Below, piece after piece: positions 7,628 through 15,604 of a DNA stretch of 40,304 nt. Numbering within the stretch: the first letter of the stretch is position 1; each line of letters begins with the position of its first letter. A program made the position numbers and the translations under genes. The notes beneath the pieces are model-generated. The model searched no databases and had not been told where the DNA came from. It saw only the letters and a list, made by a program, of their open reading frames with translations. This stretch comes from an uncultured Desulfobulbaceae bacterium (GTDB taxonomy: Bacteria > Desulfobacterota > Desulfobulbia > Desulfobulbales > BM004), in assembly GCA_947259115.1 (NCBI GenBank), contig CAMYKS010000022.1, forward strand, positions 1 to 40,304, in the 5' to 3' direction.

Positions 7628-7906
7628 GTGGCTCTAAAAAAAACTCAGCTGTTATCTTCCTGGACTCCCGCCTTCGCGGGAGTGACGCTGTCTTTTTACA
7701 ATGTCATTCCCGTGAAAACGGGAGGTAAGCACCCTTTCAGGGCACTCTTTATAGTACACCCTTAAAAACAGAGCATGAACCCCCTCGAGGGGTATAAACG
7801 ACCAGAGGGAGATTCCGGGTAAGCAACCGGGGGAGACTCCGATCTAGCATCCATGGGCTGGTCAAAGAGTGAAAAGGTGCCTTTAGCTGAGTTTTTATAG
7901 AACCAC
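7628..7906. mobile_element. MITE-like composite element with about 22-bp terminal inverted repeats
   Basis: The left end (7628-7650) and right end (7885-7906) are inverted copies of the pattern GTGGYTCTAWAAAAACTCAGCT, differing at about three positions. Inside are two hairpins of the common CTCCCGC-loop-GCGGGAG type: 7664-7683, and around 7704-7722 (TCCCGT-gaaa-ACGGGA). A copy of a dispersed repeat follows (7723-7800). There is no ORF. The element fills most of the gap between the siroheme gene and the lipoprotein gene and begins one base after the FNR-like box. Confidence 0.5.
7723..7794. repeat. Dispersed palindromic repeat, copy A
   Basis: The stretch starts GTAAGCACCCTTTCAGGG and ends CCCCTCGAGGGGTATAAAC. 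Both ends recur almost unchanged at 21303-21354, where 24 internal bases are absent. The core CCCCTCGAGGGG is a perfect palindrome. Confidence 0.7.
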
Positions 7907-8034
7907 TTGAGTCAATGATTTTCAATAAACAGTGGTCAAAGTTGATTCCGGGGCATGGGCGTTAGTTCCCGGTTTTTTAGGTATCCAGCTCCCGGGGCCC
8001 TGTATGTTTGTGAGATATGGTAAAAATCCATAAA

Positions 8035-8065
8035 ATAAAGGGAACAGCAAAACTGTTCCCTTTAT
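8035..8065 (-). terminator. Intrinsic terminator of the His/Met-rich lipoprotein gene
   Basis: A perfect 13-bp stem (ATAAAGGGAACAG / CTGTTCCCTTTAT) with a 5-nt loop is followed on the minus strand by a T-rich tail. It lies 80 bp past the stop codon at 8145. Confidence 0.85.
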
Positions 8066-8144
8066 AATGCTTTCAAGAGCCTGAATTAATATATAGAGAT
8101 CATTTTTCTGAAACTAACCCCTTTACTCCAAGCTCCAATGGAGC

Positions 8145-8918
8145 TCACATTGCCGGCATATTGGCAAGAAGATGTACGACCTTGATCGCAGCCTCGCCCA
8201 GTTTATGGGTGGCCATCATGTCGCTCTGGCTTTCAGGGGTTTTGCCCTTTGCATGCATCTCCATCATTACATCGCCGCTCATTACCTCGGTGAGCAGTGA
8301 CTGGGCATTGTTCAGCATCATCTGACCATGCTCAATTGAATAGGTGTCTACTTCACCTGCCATGCCCATCTTGCCGAGCATGATCATGTTGGAGCCCTCG
8401 GCCGCCATACTCATGGCATGGTTTATAAGCAGATGCTGGTGGTGCATGTCCATCATACTTCCAGGAACAGAGCCGGTTTTAGCCATTTTTTCAAGTAAAT
8501 CAACCACTACCAGCATAGCCTCGCCAAGTTCATGGGTATGGTTCATGTGTCCGGTTTTGGCAGATGCACCCTTCATCATGCCCATCATTTCAGGACCGTT
8601 CAGGGACCGGTTGATCACCGCCTTCCCCATGTTCATCATATAATGACCATGTTCGTGGGCGATGGCATCAATTTTCGGCGCCATCTTCATATAGGAAATC
8701 ATTACGGTGCTGGAGCCCTCGGTTACCATGGTAAGGCCGTGGTTCATCAGGGCATGAAGATGATGCATCTTCATGCTTTCATCTACGCCGCCCGTGTCAT
8801 ACGAAGCGGTTTTTCCGGCACCACCCATATCCTGCGAAGCGGTTTTTCCGGCACAGCCTGCCACCAACAGAGGCAGCAGAAATGCCAACAGGATTAATAA
8901 CGATTTTGCATTTTTCAT
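8145..8918 (-). CDS. His/Met-rich lipoprotein with internal duplication
   Basis: This is a 257-residue exported lipoprotein. Residues 1-21 are a signal peptide ending in the lipobox LVAG before Cys22. The mature protein holds two homologous halves, about 49-147 and 155-257, each with M(K/D)MHHxHxLxNH, an EGS, an EHGxxM and a C-terminal THxLGEA. It is unusually rich in Met and His, so metal (for example copper) binding is an inference; no enzyme motif is visible. A short GKTAS repeat near the N-terminus is also duplicated. GGGAGGG lies 7 nt before the ATG. The gene is preceded by a probable leader-peptide attenuator and followed by a clear terminator, so it is monocistronic. I do not recognise the family by name. 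Confidence 0.85.
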   Translation of the reverse strand: MKNAKSLLILLAFLLPLLVAGCAGKTASQDMGGAGKTASYDTGGVDESMKMHHLHALMNHGLTMVTEGSSTVMISYMKMAPKIDAIAHEHGHYMMNMGKAVINRSLNGPEMMGMMKGASAKTGHMNHTHELGEAMLVVVDLLEKMAKTGSVPGSMMDMHHQHLLINHAMSMAAEGSNMIMLGKMGMAGEVDTYSIEHGQMMLNNAQSLLTEVMSGDVMMEMHAKGKTPESQSDMMATHKLGEAAIKVVHLLANMPAM

Positions 8919-8948
8919 GATATCCCTCCCAGTTATTTTTTTTAGTTA

Positions 8949-8993
8949 AAAACAAAAAAGCCTTCAATGGAGGAATTAATTCTCCATGAAGGC
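8949..8993 (-). terminator. Leader terminator (candidate attenuator) of the lipoprotein gene
   Basis: On the minus strand GCCTTCA-TGGAG pairs with CTCCA-TGAAGGC (12 bp with one bulged base, 9-nt loop). A T-tract (TTTTTTGTTTT) follows at once. It lies only 31 nt before the lipoprotein ATG, and no minus-strand gene lies upstream. It is therefore inside the leader rather than at the end of another transcript. Confidence 0.7.
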
Positions 8994-8999
8994 ATATAC

Positions 9000-9029
9000 C
9001 TATATACACCCGGTAAGACTCGTTTTCAT
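9000..9029 (-). CDS. Putative 9-residue leader peptide MKTSLTGCI
   Basis: ATG 9029 is preceded by GGAG with an 8-nt spacing. The reading frame ends at TAG (9002-9000), 7 nt before the leader terminator stem begins. The arrangement of promoter, ribosome site, short ORF, intrinsic terminator, second ribosome site and gene is the classical attenuation layout. The peptide has no run of one amino acid, so the sensed condition cannot be named. Confidence 0.4.
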   Translation of the reverse strand: MKTSLTGCI

Positions 9030-9080
9030 AACGGTTACTCCAGGATTATTGAGAATAAATATCAAAAGTTATATAGTTTA

Positions 9081-9108
9081 AATATAATTAATTGTTTGCC
9101 TTCGTCAA
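9081..9108 (-). promoter_or_regulatory. Candidate sigma70 promoter for the lipoprotein gene
   Basis: On the minus strand TTGACG (9108-9103) and TATATT (9086-9081) are separated by 16 bp, predicting a start near 9074 and a leader of about 155 nt. An 8-bp hairpin, TTTGCCTT-cgtc-AAGGCAAA (9095-9114), overlaps the -35 element and could be an operator. Confidence 0.45.
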
Positions 9109-9248
9109 GGCAAATTCTGATTTTCGGTCAGTGTACGCGTTCATACAATGCATTTCCACTAAACATCTCTCATCCTCCAACTTTTTCTCAACCTGTAGGG
9201 CTTAGTTCCTTTCTCAACCGGAATCATTGGAAAAAATAATAATTTATA

Positions 9249-9278
9249 TTGACATAGGTATATATACCTATATATTAT
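9249..9278 (+). promoter_or_regulatory. Promoter of the riboswitch-chemoreceptor gene with a palindromic spacer
   Basis: TTGACA (9249-9254) and TATTAT (9273-9278) are separated by 18 bp. The spacer is filled by the perfect palindrome ATAGGTATATATACCTAT (9254-9271), which would suit a repressor or activator dimer. Transcription would start near 9285, just before the riboswitch. Confidence 0.6.
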
Positions 9279-9287
9279 ATGCGGGGA

Positions 9288-9363
9288 AAAAACAGAAAAG
9301 CCAAACCTGTTGTGAGGCAGGGACGGAAAGCCACGGGTTTCACTGAGACAGCCGGGTTGCCAT
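9288..9363 (+). ncRNA. Cyclic di-GMP-I riboswitch (GEMM) aptamer
   Basis: The conserved GEMM-I elements occur in order: GCCAAACC (9299-9306), a stem closed by a GTGA tetraloop (GNRA type), GGGACGGAAAGCCACGGG (9320-9336), and AGACAGCCGGGTTGCC (9346-9361). The usual GGACGCAAAGCC is changed at one base. The aptamer is followed by a terminator and then the chemoreceptor gene, a common pairing for this riboswitch class. Whether ligand binding switches the gene on or off cannot be read directly. Confidence 0.93.
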
Positions 9364-9370
9364 ACATATA

Positions 9371-9407
9371 AACCGTGTCAACTGTGAAATGCTGGCACGG
9401 TTTTTTT
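9371..9407 (+). terminator. Riboswitch expression-platform terminator
   Basis: AACCGTG (9371-9377) pairs with CACGGTT (9396-9402), extended inward by CA/TG, and is followed by a T-run to 9407. It starts 8 nt after the aptamer and ends 40 bp before the chemoreceptor ATG, as expected for transcriptional control. Confidence 0.85.
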
Positions 9408-9446
9408 AGGTCGTTATCATTGCATTTGCCATAAGGGGGCTGCACA

Positions 9447-11666
9447 ATGTCTGTCAATATGCATTTGAAGATCCGTGGTAAATTACTCGCAGTTTTCCTG
9501 GGCGGGCTTTTTCTTTTCACCGTTTTGACAGGCACAATAATTGTCAGAGTTCTCTCCGGCAACCAGGAAGAAGAGATCGCAGCTTTCCGGCAGGAAGAGT
9601 TATCCAGGACAAAACAGACCCTGAAAAATTATGTTGATATTGCCTATGAGACCCTGGACTCCAATTACACTAAATCACAGAATAATGAGTTCCTTCGCAA
9701 ACAATACGGGCCCAGGCTTAAAGATATCATCGATGTGGCCGAAGAGGTTATCCGTGAAAATATGAGCAAAGTTGCTGTCGGTGTGTATACGCCTGAAGAG
9801 GCCCGGCGGGAAGCTGCTCTGGCAGTCGGTAAAATGCGTTATGCTGACGGCACCGGCTATATCTGGATCAACGACACATCCCTGCCTTATCCGCGAATGG
9901 TCATGCATCCCACGGTGCCTTCCCTGGACGGTCGGATACTTGACGATCCCAAATACAACTGCGCCCAGGGCACCGACAAAAACCTGTTCCGGGCCTTTGT
10001 TGATGTAACCGCTGCCGATGGGGAAGGTTTTGTTGATTACCTGTGGCCCAAACCCACCAAGGACGGCCTGAGCAGCGAACAGCCGAAACTCTCGTATGTC
10101 AGGCGGGTTGCTGAGTGGGACTGGGTCATCGGCACCGGAATTTATGTTGATGACGCCCTTGCCGATGCCCTGGAAAAATCCAGGTATGATATTGAAAAAA
10201 TGCGCTATGACAACGGCGTCGGCTATTTCTGGATCAATGATACGGGGAAACCCTTCCCGAAGATGATCATGCACCCTACGGTGCCGGAGCTTAACAACAA
10301 GGTCCTTGACGCCCCGAAATATAACTGCGCCCTGGGCACGGGCAAAAACCTGTTCCAGGCCTTTGTAGATGTAACCGCTACCGATGGGGAGGGTTATGTT
10401 GATTACCTGTGGCCCAAGCCGACAGCCGATGGCTTGACCAGTGAACAGCCGAAGCTGTCCTACGTCAGGCTCCACCCCCAACTGGACTGGATTATCGGCA
10501 CCGGTGTATACATTGATGCAATAGACGCAATCGTGGCCCGTAAAGCTGAGACGGGACGGAATGAGATACGATACCTTCTGGGTAATATCGGTATGGCCAT
10601 AGCCGTAGTCTTTGTGATTCTGGCGGGCGCTATCAGTCTTTTCTGCATACGGTACATTGTGAATCCACTGCAGAGAATTTCATCCATCGCCGGCGCTGTG
10701 GCCACAGGCGACCTTGACCAGAAAGTCGATATTAAAGGCCATGACGAAATCGGCCAGCTGGGGGAGTCCATGTCCAAGATGGTGAGGAAACTGCTGGACA
10801 ACCGACTTGAGATCGACAAAAGGGTTTATGAAATGGAACAGGTTTTTATGCGTATCTCAGTAATATCAGAAGAAGTCGCTTCAGGGGCTTTCCAACTGGC
10901 AGGCGCAAGCCATTCCCTTTCCCAGGGTGCAAACGAACAGGCTGCCTCCCTGGAGGAGATATCCAGTTCCATGGTCGAGATCAACGAACAGACCAGGATA
11001 AATGCAGAAAATGCCGGCCAGGCTAACAGTTTGTCGCAAATAGCCAATGATGCCGCGGCAAAGGGCAACTCCCGCATGTCTGAAATGGTAGAGGCCATGA
11101 ATGAGATCGATGCGGCAGGTCAGGATATTCATAAAATAATTAAAGTGATTGATGAAATTGCCTTTCAGACAAACCTTCTTGCCTTGAATGCAGCGGTTGA
11201 AGCTGCTCGGGCAGGCAAGTATGGTAGGGGTTTTGCCGTGGTTGCTGAGGAAGTAAGAAACCTGGCAGCCCGCAGTGCCAGGGCTGCCAAAGAGACAACC
11301 CAGTTGATCCAGGGCACTGTGGAAAAAACCAGGAAAGGTAACGACATAGCACAACAGTCCGCTGAGTCCCTTAATGAAATAGTGGAAAATGTTTCCAGGG
11401 TATACGGCCTCGTCGCTGAAATCGCTATTGCCTCTAACGAGCAGGCCCAGAGCATCTCCCAGATAAATTCAGGCCTGGAGCAGGTGGATAAGGTAACGCA
11501 GCTCAATACAGCCAATGCCGAGGAAACTGCTGCAGCATCTGAAGAACTCTCTTCCCAGTCCAATGAACTTATGAAGGTATTCAGGCAGATCGACACCCTG
11601 GAGAAGCTTACACTGTCGAAGAAAACAGCTGAACTGGAGCACCCTGAAAGACTTCAACTGCAGTAA
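9447..11666 (+). CDS. Methyl-accepting chemotaxis protein with tandem duplicated Cache domains
   Basis: This 739-residue receptor has transmembrane helix 1 at about 12-34. The periplasmic region holds two Cache-type repeats, about 130-235 and 252-357, each with GYxWIND, a HPTVP and DYLWPKP. Transmembrane helix 2 is at about 377-403, HAMP about 404-447, and the cytoplasmic signalling domain follows. The receptor tip [20 protein letters not shown] starts at 571. The two Cache repeats are very similar in protein and DNA, indicating a recent duplication. AGGGGG lies 8 nt before the ATG. Expression is controlled by a c-di-GMP-I riboswitch, which links motility sensing to the motile/sessile second messenger. 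Cache domains of this type often bind small carboxylates, but the ligand is unknown. No chemotaxis kinase or methylase gene is nearby. Confidence 0.95.
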   Translation: MSVNMHLKIRGKLLAVFLGGLFLFTVLTGTIIVRVLSGNQEEEIAAFRQEELSRTKQTLKNYVDIAYETLDSNYTKSQNNEFLRKQYGPRLKDIIDVAEEVIRENMSKVAVGVYTPEEARREAALAVGKMRYADGTGYIWINDTSLPYPRMVMHPTVPSLDGRILDDPKYNCAQGTDKNLFRAFVDVTAADGEGFVDYLWPKPTKDGLSSEQPKLSYVRRVAEWDWVIGTGIYVDDALADALEKSRYDIEKMRYDNGVGYFWINDTGKPFPKMIMHPTVPELNNKVLDAPKYNCALGTGKNLFQAFVDVTATDGEGYVDYLWPKPTADGLTSEQPKLSYVRLHPQLDWIIGTGVYIDAIDAIVARKAETGRNEIRYLLGNIGMAIAVVFVILAGAISLFCIRYIVNPLQRISSIAGAVATGDLDQKVDIKGHDEIGQLGESMSKMVRKLLDNRLEIDKRVYEMEQVFMRISVISEEVASGAFQLAGASHSLSQGANEQAASLEEISSSMVEINEQTRINAENAGQANSLSQIANDAAAKGNSRMSEMVEAMNEIDAAGQDIHKIIKVIDEIAFQTNLLALNAAVEAARAGKYGRGFAVVAEEVRNLAARSARAAKETTQLIQGTVEKTRKGNDIAQQSAESLNEIVENVSRVYGLVAEIAIASNEQAQSISQINSGLEQVDKVTQLNTANAEETAAASEELSSQSNELMKVFRQIDTLEKLTLSKKTAELEHPERLQLQ

Positions 11667-11775
11667 ACATAGTTTAATTCATGCCCTGGTTGTTGGGGGT
11701 AGTTCGTGATTGGGCAGCTGCTTATCAAAATAAAATCTTTTACGAAAGCACTTCGTCCGGTTATCCTGTCTCACC

Positions 11776-12711
11776 ATGCCTGAAACCGGAAAACCAAACT
11801 ACCTTAATACCCGACTTCCTTTATGGGGTGTGCACTGTCTGATGCTCCTGGCATCAATCATTGTATCGAGTTCATTTACCGTAGGCGAGGCCATAACCCA
11901 CGGCCTGGAACCTTCTGTTCTGCTCCTGGTGCGTTATGTGGTGGCTGTTGTCTGCCTGGCTCCCATTGTTGTTAGTAATCACGGTTTCTCCCTGCCGCCG
12001 GTCGCTCGGCTTGGCGGCTATTCTCTGATCAGTGCCAGTACCGTTGGTTTTTTCTGGTGCATGTTTGAAGCGCTGCGCTACACAAATGCCTTGAATACCA
12101 GCGTCATCTTTACCCTGGTACCGGGGATCTCCGGGATTTACAGCGCAATTTTTCTGAAAGAGCGCTTGGGCCGCGGTCGTCTATGGGCCCTGTTTTTCGG
12201 CATGCTGGGCGCCCTCTGGGTCATTTTCAGGGGCGATATCAAACGGCTGCTCGGTCTTGAAGTCAATTACGGCGATCTTCTCTTTCTGGCCGGCTGCTTC
12301 ATGATGGCCGCCTATACCCCCCTGGTGAAACGCATGCATCAGCAGGAATCCATGGTGCTTATGACCTTCTGGGTCCTGGTTACCGGAACCTTCTGGCTGC
12401 TGCTGCTCTCCTTTTCCAGCCTGGGTGCGGTTGACTGGCAGGGAGTTGAAACAAAAGTCTGGGTCGGCATTGTCTACCTGGCGGTTTTTTCAACCATCAT
12501 CACCTTTTACCTGACCCATATCTCTACTCTCTACCTGGGACCCACCCGGGTTATGGCTTACAGCTATTTTTACCCGGCCTTTGTTCTTATCATCAACTGG
12601 GGCCTTGGCAAAGGACTGCCCCCTGCAGTAATCCTGCCAGGGGTGGCGATAGTTACCCTGGCCACCGTAGTTTTGCAGCAGGAATCAGGGAGAGTGAAGA
12701 GTAAGATGTGA
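11776..12711 (+). CDS. EamA/DMT-family transporter
   Basis: This 311-residue membrane protein shows about ten hydrophobic segments in two EamA halves (about 20-150 and 165-305). The first half contains VVSSSFTVGEAITHGLEPSVLLLVRYV-type spacing and an ALRYTNAL motif, the second GPTRVMAYSYFYPAFVLI. DMT transporters export amino acids, nucleobases or other metabolites; the substrate is not predictable. No strong ribosome site precedes the ATG. The gene appears monocistronic. Confidence 0.9.
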   Translation: MPETGKPNYLNTRLPLWGVHCLMLLASIIVSSSFTVGEAITHGLEPSVLLLVRYVVAVVCLAPIVVSNHGFSLPPVARLGGYSLISASTVGFFWCMFEALRYTNALNTSVIFTLVPGISGIYSAIFLKERLGRGRLWALFFGMLGALWVIFRGDIKRLLGLEVNYGDLLFLAGCFMMAAYTPLVKRMHQQESMVLMTFWVLVTGTFWLLLLSFSSLGAVDWQGVETKVWVGIVYLAVFSTIITFYLTHISTLYLGPTRVMAYSYFYPAFVLIINWGLGKGLPPAVILPGVAIVTLATVVLQQESGRVKSKM

Positions 12712-12775
12712 GGAGTTAAATAGACACAGCCCATGCAGACTACCGTTAAAACCCTGCAGCGGTGACAAATCAGTT

Positions 12776-12800
12776 GTTGCCCGGAACGGGTAATAAACTG
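12776..12800. repeat. Short hairpin-forming repeat (copy 1)
   Basis: The 25-bp stretch beginning GTTGCCCGGAACGGG is nearly the same as 17011-17035. It contains a 7-bp stem with one G-U pair. It follows the EamA gene but has no T-run. Confidence 0.4.
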
Positions 12801-12901
12801 TAAGGTTTCTATGTTTTATCCGGGTCCGTCTGCGGTTAAATATTATTTAGTCTTAAGCCTTTAAACTGCTGTTCTGCTCAAACATACAAGGAATTGTCTC
12901 C

Positions 12902-13531
12902 ATGAAACCAAGAAACATGAAACTGCTTCATATTTTTTTTCCGGCTTTTTGGTTGTTTTTCCTGGTCTCCATATATCCAGCAGCGGCCGGTGACCAAACT
13001 GCAACGATCTCCATCCCGGAGGAAGTTCTGTTGCAGACCATTAGGGATGGACTTCCCATTCCCCTTGAGGCCCAAAGCCAGTATGTGCAGGGAGATGTAG
13101 TCGGCCAATCTCTGGAAAAACTGCAGGTGCTTGAAAAATCGCTCCTCCTCCAGGGTGTTGTCTCTGCTCGGAACTTTACGCTGAATACCACAATAGCAGG
13201 CAAGGAGGTCTCAATGAATCTCGGCAGTGTGCAGCTGCCCGTGACCTGCGAACTTTTCCTTCGCTTTGATAATAATAAAAAGATTCTTTTCGTCATTCCC
13301 CGTTTTCCAAAGCCCACGTCAATGTATACCACTGATCCGGCGGATGCCCTGCTGCTGTTGCTTTCATCCCTGGGTGAAAAAGAATATCCAGTAAAGTTGG
13401 ATTCAATTCAGCCCGTTTTAGCCAAAGTAGGGATGCGGACTCTTGCCATCACGTTGGAACCGGTTGATATCCTGACACAGAAGGGCGTGCTGCTGATAAA
13501 AATGAGACCAAAGGTATCAAAGGGGTTTTGA
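12902..13531 (+). CDS. Exported protein of unknown function
   Basis: This 209-residue protein has an N-terminal signal sequence (hydrophobic core LLHIFFPAFWLFFLVSI, probable cleavage after AAAG near residue 30) and no further transmembrane segment. The mature part begins with a possible beta-rich domain, ISIPEEVLLQTIRDGLPIP. Alternating hydrophobic segments follow, reminiscent of DUF1439/YceB-like or LEA-type lipid-binding periplasmic domains. That resemblance is weak. AAGGA lies about 10 nt upstream of the ATG. It is followed by 308 bp without a recognisable gene. Confidence 0.75.
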   Translation: MKPRNMKLLHIFFPAFWLFFLVSIYPAAAGDQTATISIPEEVLLQTIRDGLPIPLEAQSQYVQGDVVGQSLEKLQVLEKSLLLQGVVSARNFTLNTTIAGKEVSMNLGSVQLPVTCELFLRFDNNKKILFVIPRFPKPTSMYTTDPADALLLLLSSLGEKEYPVKLDSIQPVLAKVGMRTLAITLEPVDILTQKGVLLIKMRPKVSKGF

Positions 13532-13839
13532 GCCTAATGGTAGATCAGGAGAAAGCTAATGTTAAAACATTACGATGCGGGGTATATGCGGCCTGTATGA
13601 ATTACTACGTAGCCGTTTGATGTGGAAATCACAGTGGCAGAGTACAGGCAGTGCAGCAGGAAATCTGGGAACTGTCGGCCAAGGTTTGCGCTTTCAGCAG
13701 TAGCGGAGTAGAGAACAAAGACAAGAGGATTCAAATTAAAAAAAAAGCAGCAGCCTGCTTATTCCGCGAAGGTGGGGGAATTGTGATTGCTAGAAGTGCA
13801 GCAGCTGCAAAAGAAGTATCACTGTATACGGTGTAATTC
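13532..13839. other. Intergenic stretch with no supported gene
   Basis: A possible 13-residue ORF (13559-13600) has AGGAG 8 nt before its ATG. Another open frame (13651-13836) has Ala/Lys-rich, low-quality coding character and no ribosome site. I see no RNA family or repeat. Confidence 0.5.
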
Positions 13840-15006
13840 ATGACGGAAGAAATGAGTGCAAGGGAAATAATGGAAGAATTCGCCGACAGGACCGGTCTGT
13901 CGTCGCAAGATGCTGCAGCGGCCCGGCGCTACCTGTGGACCGATGCCTTTGCAGTCTGCAATTACCTGGGGCTATATGAGATGAGCGGCAGTGAGGAGCA
14001 CCTGCACCTCGCCCTTGCCCTTGTGGACCAGGTACATGAAATCCTCGGACGCTACCGGGATGATGATTCTCGCAGCGGCTGGATCAGCGGGCTTACTGAC
14101 CCGGAAGGCAGGCTGCATCCAACTGCGGGCGGGCTGCGGATCGGCAAGAAATTACCGGAACGGCAGGAGGGGGAGCCCCTTGATGCAGGGCTTGAATGGG
14201 AGTGCGACGGTCAATACTACCATTATCTGACAAAGTGGATGCATGCCCTCTGCAGCGTCGGCAGGGCCATCGATAATCCGCTCTATTCCTCTTGGGCGGC
14301 AGAGCTTGCCGGCCGGGCTCATAAGGCTTTTTGTTATAATGCTCCGGACAATGAGAAGCGTATGTACTGGAAGATGAGCGTTGATCTGACCAGGCCCCAG
14401 GTAGCTACCATGGGACATCATGACCCTCTGGACGGCCTGCTCACATGCCTCGAAATCCAACAGCAAATATCCGGGCAAACACAAAAGAATTCCCTGGATC
14501 TTGCCCATGCAATCAATGACCTTGCCGAAATGTGTCGGGAGGTAAACTGGACAACTCCCGATCCCTTGGGACTGGGTGGCTTACTTTCAGATGCCTGGCG
14601 CCTTGTGAAGCTGCAAAGCGCAAACGGAGAAATACCGCTGCCGGGGCTGCTGGATGATATGCTGGATGCAGCCGTGGTCGGTCTCTCAATATGCACAAGA
14701 GAGAACTCCATGCACCTGCCGGCAGCCAACCGCCTTGCTTTCCGGGAGTTGGGTTTATCAGTCGGACTGCAGGCAATTGTCAGGATAGAGTCCCTGCAAG
14801 CCATGCGTCCGGATCTTTTCAGAAAGGCTTCACGCCTGACTTCACTGCTCGAGGCTTTACACCAGTATCTGCCGCTTCGTGAGCAGATCGAGCAATTCTG
14901 GCTTGCGTCCGGGAACCGGGAAGTACCCAGTTGGACAGACCACGGTGACATAAACATGGTGATGCTGGCCACAAGCCTGGCGCCGGACGGTTTTCTGGAT
15001 GTATAG
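13840..15006 (+). CDS. Conserved protein of unknown function, probable alpha/alpha barrel
   Basis: This 388-residue soluble protein has no signal peptide or transmembrane segment. It is strongly helical, with conserved-looking blocks RRYLWTDAFAVCNYLGLY, SGWISGLTDPEGRLHPTAGGLRIGKK and WECDGQYYHYLTKWMHAL. The aromatic/acidic clusters resemble the six-hairpin or N-acylglucosamine 2-epimerase type of barrel. I recall similar proteins annotated hypothetical in Geobacter-like genomes, but no function. No clear ribosome site precedes ATG 13840; ATG 13852 has GGAAG close by. The gene stands alone. Confidence 0.75.
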   Translation: MTEEMSAREIMEEFADRTGLSSQDAAAARRYLWTDAFAVCNYLGLYEMSGSEEHLHLALALVDQVHEILGRYRDDDSRSGWISGLTDPEGRLHPTAGGLRIGKKLPERQEGEPLDAGLEWECDGQYYHYLTKWMHALCSVGRAIDNPLYSSWAAELAGRAHKAFCYNAPDNEKRMYWKMSVDLTRPQVATMGHHDPLDGLLTCLEIQQQISGQTQKNSLDLAHAINDLAEMCREVNWTTPDPLGLGGLLSDAWRLVKLQSANGEIPLPGLLDDMLDAAVVGLSICTRENSMHLPAANRLAFRELGLSVGLQAIVRIESLQAMRPDLFRKASRLTSLLEALHQYLPLREQIEQFWLASGNREVPSWTDHGDINMVMLATSLAPDGFLDV

Positions 15007-15140
15007 TTTTTATAAACTATACAGTGGGGTGCGGCATGGCAGATTTTGGGAGCTGAAGAGCCAAGGGCACGGGCAATGGCGCTGCAAACTTTTTGACGTA
15101 AATATATTGCCCTATCATACAGGATTAATTGTTTTTTTCC

Positions 15141-15252
15141 TAGTCCCCTAGTCCCCTAGTCCCCTAGTCCCCTAGTCCCCTGGTCCCCTGGTCCCCTGGT
15201 CCCCTGGTCCCCTGGTCCCCTGGTCCCCTGGAAACCTCGACCCCTTGAACCC
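15141..15252 (-). repeat. 14-unit octamer array (TAGTCCCC / TGGTCCCC) downstream of the cupin gene
   Basis: Five perfect TAGTCCCC units (15141-15180) are followed by six perfect TGGTCCCC units (15181-15228), then TGGAAACC, TCGACCCC and TTGAACCC. The array begins 7 nt after the cupin stop codon. In mRNA sense it gives a regular GGGG-N4 series with more than four tracts, a G-quadruplex motif. The block structure suggests expansion by slippage, with a single A-to-G change then spread. Confidence 0.95.
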
Positions 15253-15259
15253 TTAAACA

Positions 15260-15604
15260 TCACACCATCGGCGGACTGTGGTGCACAAAGAGGCGCAGGG
15301 GTTCGGTGCCGGTATTGCGGGTCCCGTGCTCACCCTGGGCCGGGATAAAGAGATAATCCCCGGGTTCGATGGGCTGCCAGGTGCCGTTGACATAGGTCTC
15401 GCCGCGACCCTGGACTACAAAGACCGAATCTGCCTGCTCTTCGTGCTTATGGATGGGGGTTTCAGAACCGGGCGCAATCTCAATCAGGCAGACACAGGAC
15501 GTACTGGATTCCTCGCTGGTGATAAACATCGCGGCCTTGACATTGTCGAAAGTGGGGTGCTTGGTGAAAATCATCTCCCGCTGGGGATAAAATTGTGTCT
15601 CCAT
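15260..15604 (-). CDS. Cupin_2-domain protein
   Basis: This 114-residue small cupin has motif 1 in IHKHEEQADSVFVVQGRGE, with ligands His-x-His and Glu. Motif 2 is in PGDYLFIPAQGEHGTRNTG, with the second-motif His in GEH. Such stand-alone cupins bind a divalent metal and may be enzymes or sensors; the substrate is unknown. AAGGAG lies 8 nt before the ATG. The 3' end carries the longest octamer array in the window. Confidence 0.88.
   Translation of the reverse strand: METQFYPQREMIFTKHPTFDNVKAAMFITSEESSTSCVCLIEIAPGSETPIHKHEEQADSVFVVQGRGETYVNGTWQPIEPGDYLFIPAQGEHGTRNTGTEPLRLFVHHSPPMV

Noticed and set aside
9095..9114. 8-bp perfect hairpin between the divergent lipoprotein and chemoreceptor genes as a terminator
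   Set aside because: No T-run follows on either strand and it overlaps the predicted -35 of the lipoprotein promoter, so an operator role is likelier.
13559..13600. 13-codon ORF with a good AGGAG
   Set aside because: No terminator or paired stem follows it and no downstream gene is close enough for attenuation; it may be chance.
13651..13836. Open frame of 61 codons upstream of the 388-residue protein
   Set aside because: There is no ribosome site, the composition is Ala/Lys-rich and low complexity, and no family resemblance is seen.
15141..15252. Possible CRISPR array
   Set aside because: The repeat unit is only 8 bp with no unique spacers and no cas genes are in the window; it is a simple tandem octamer array.
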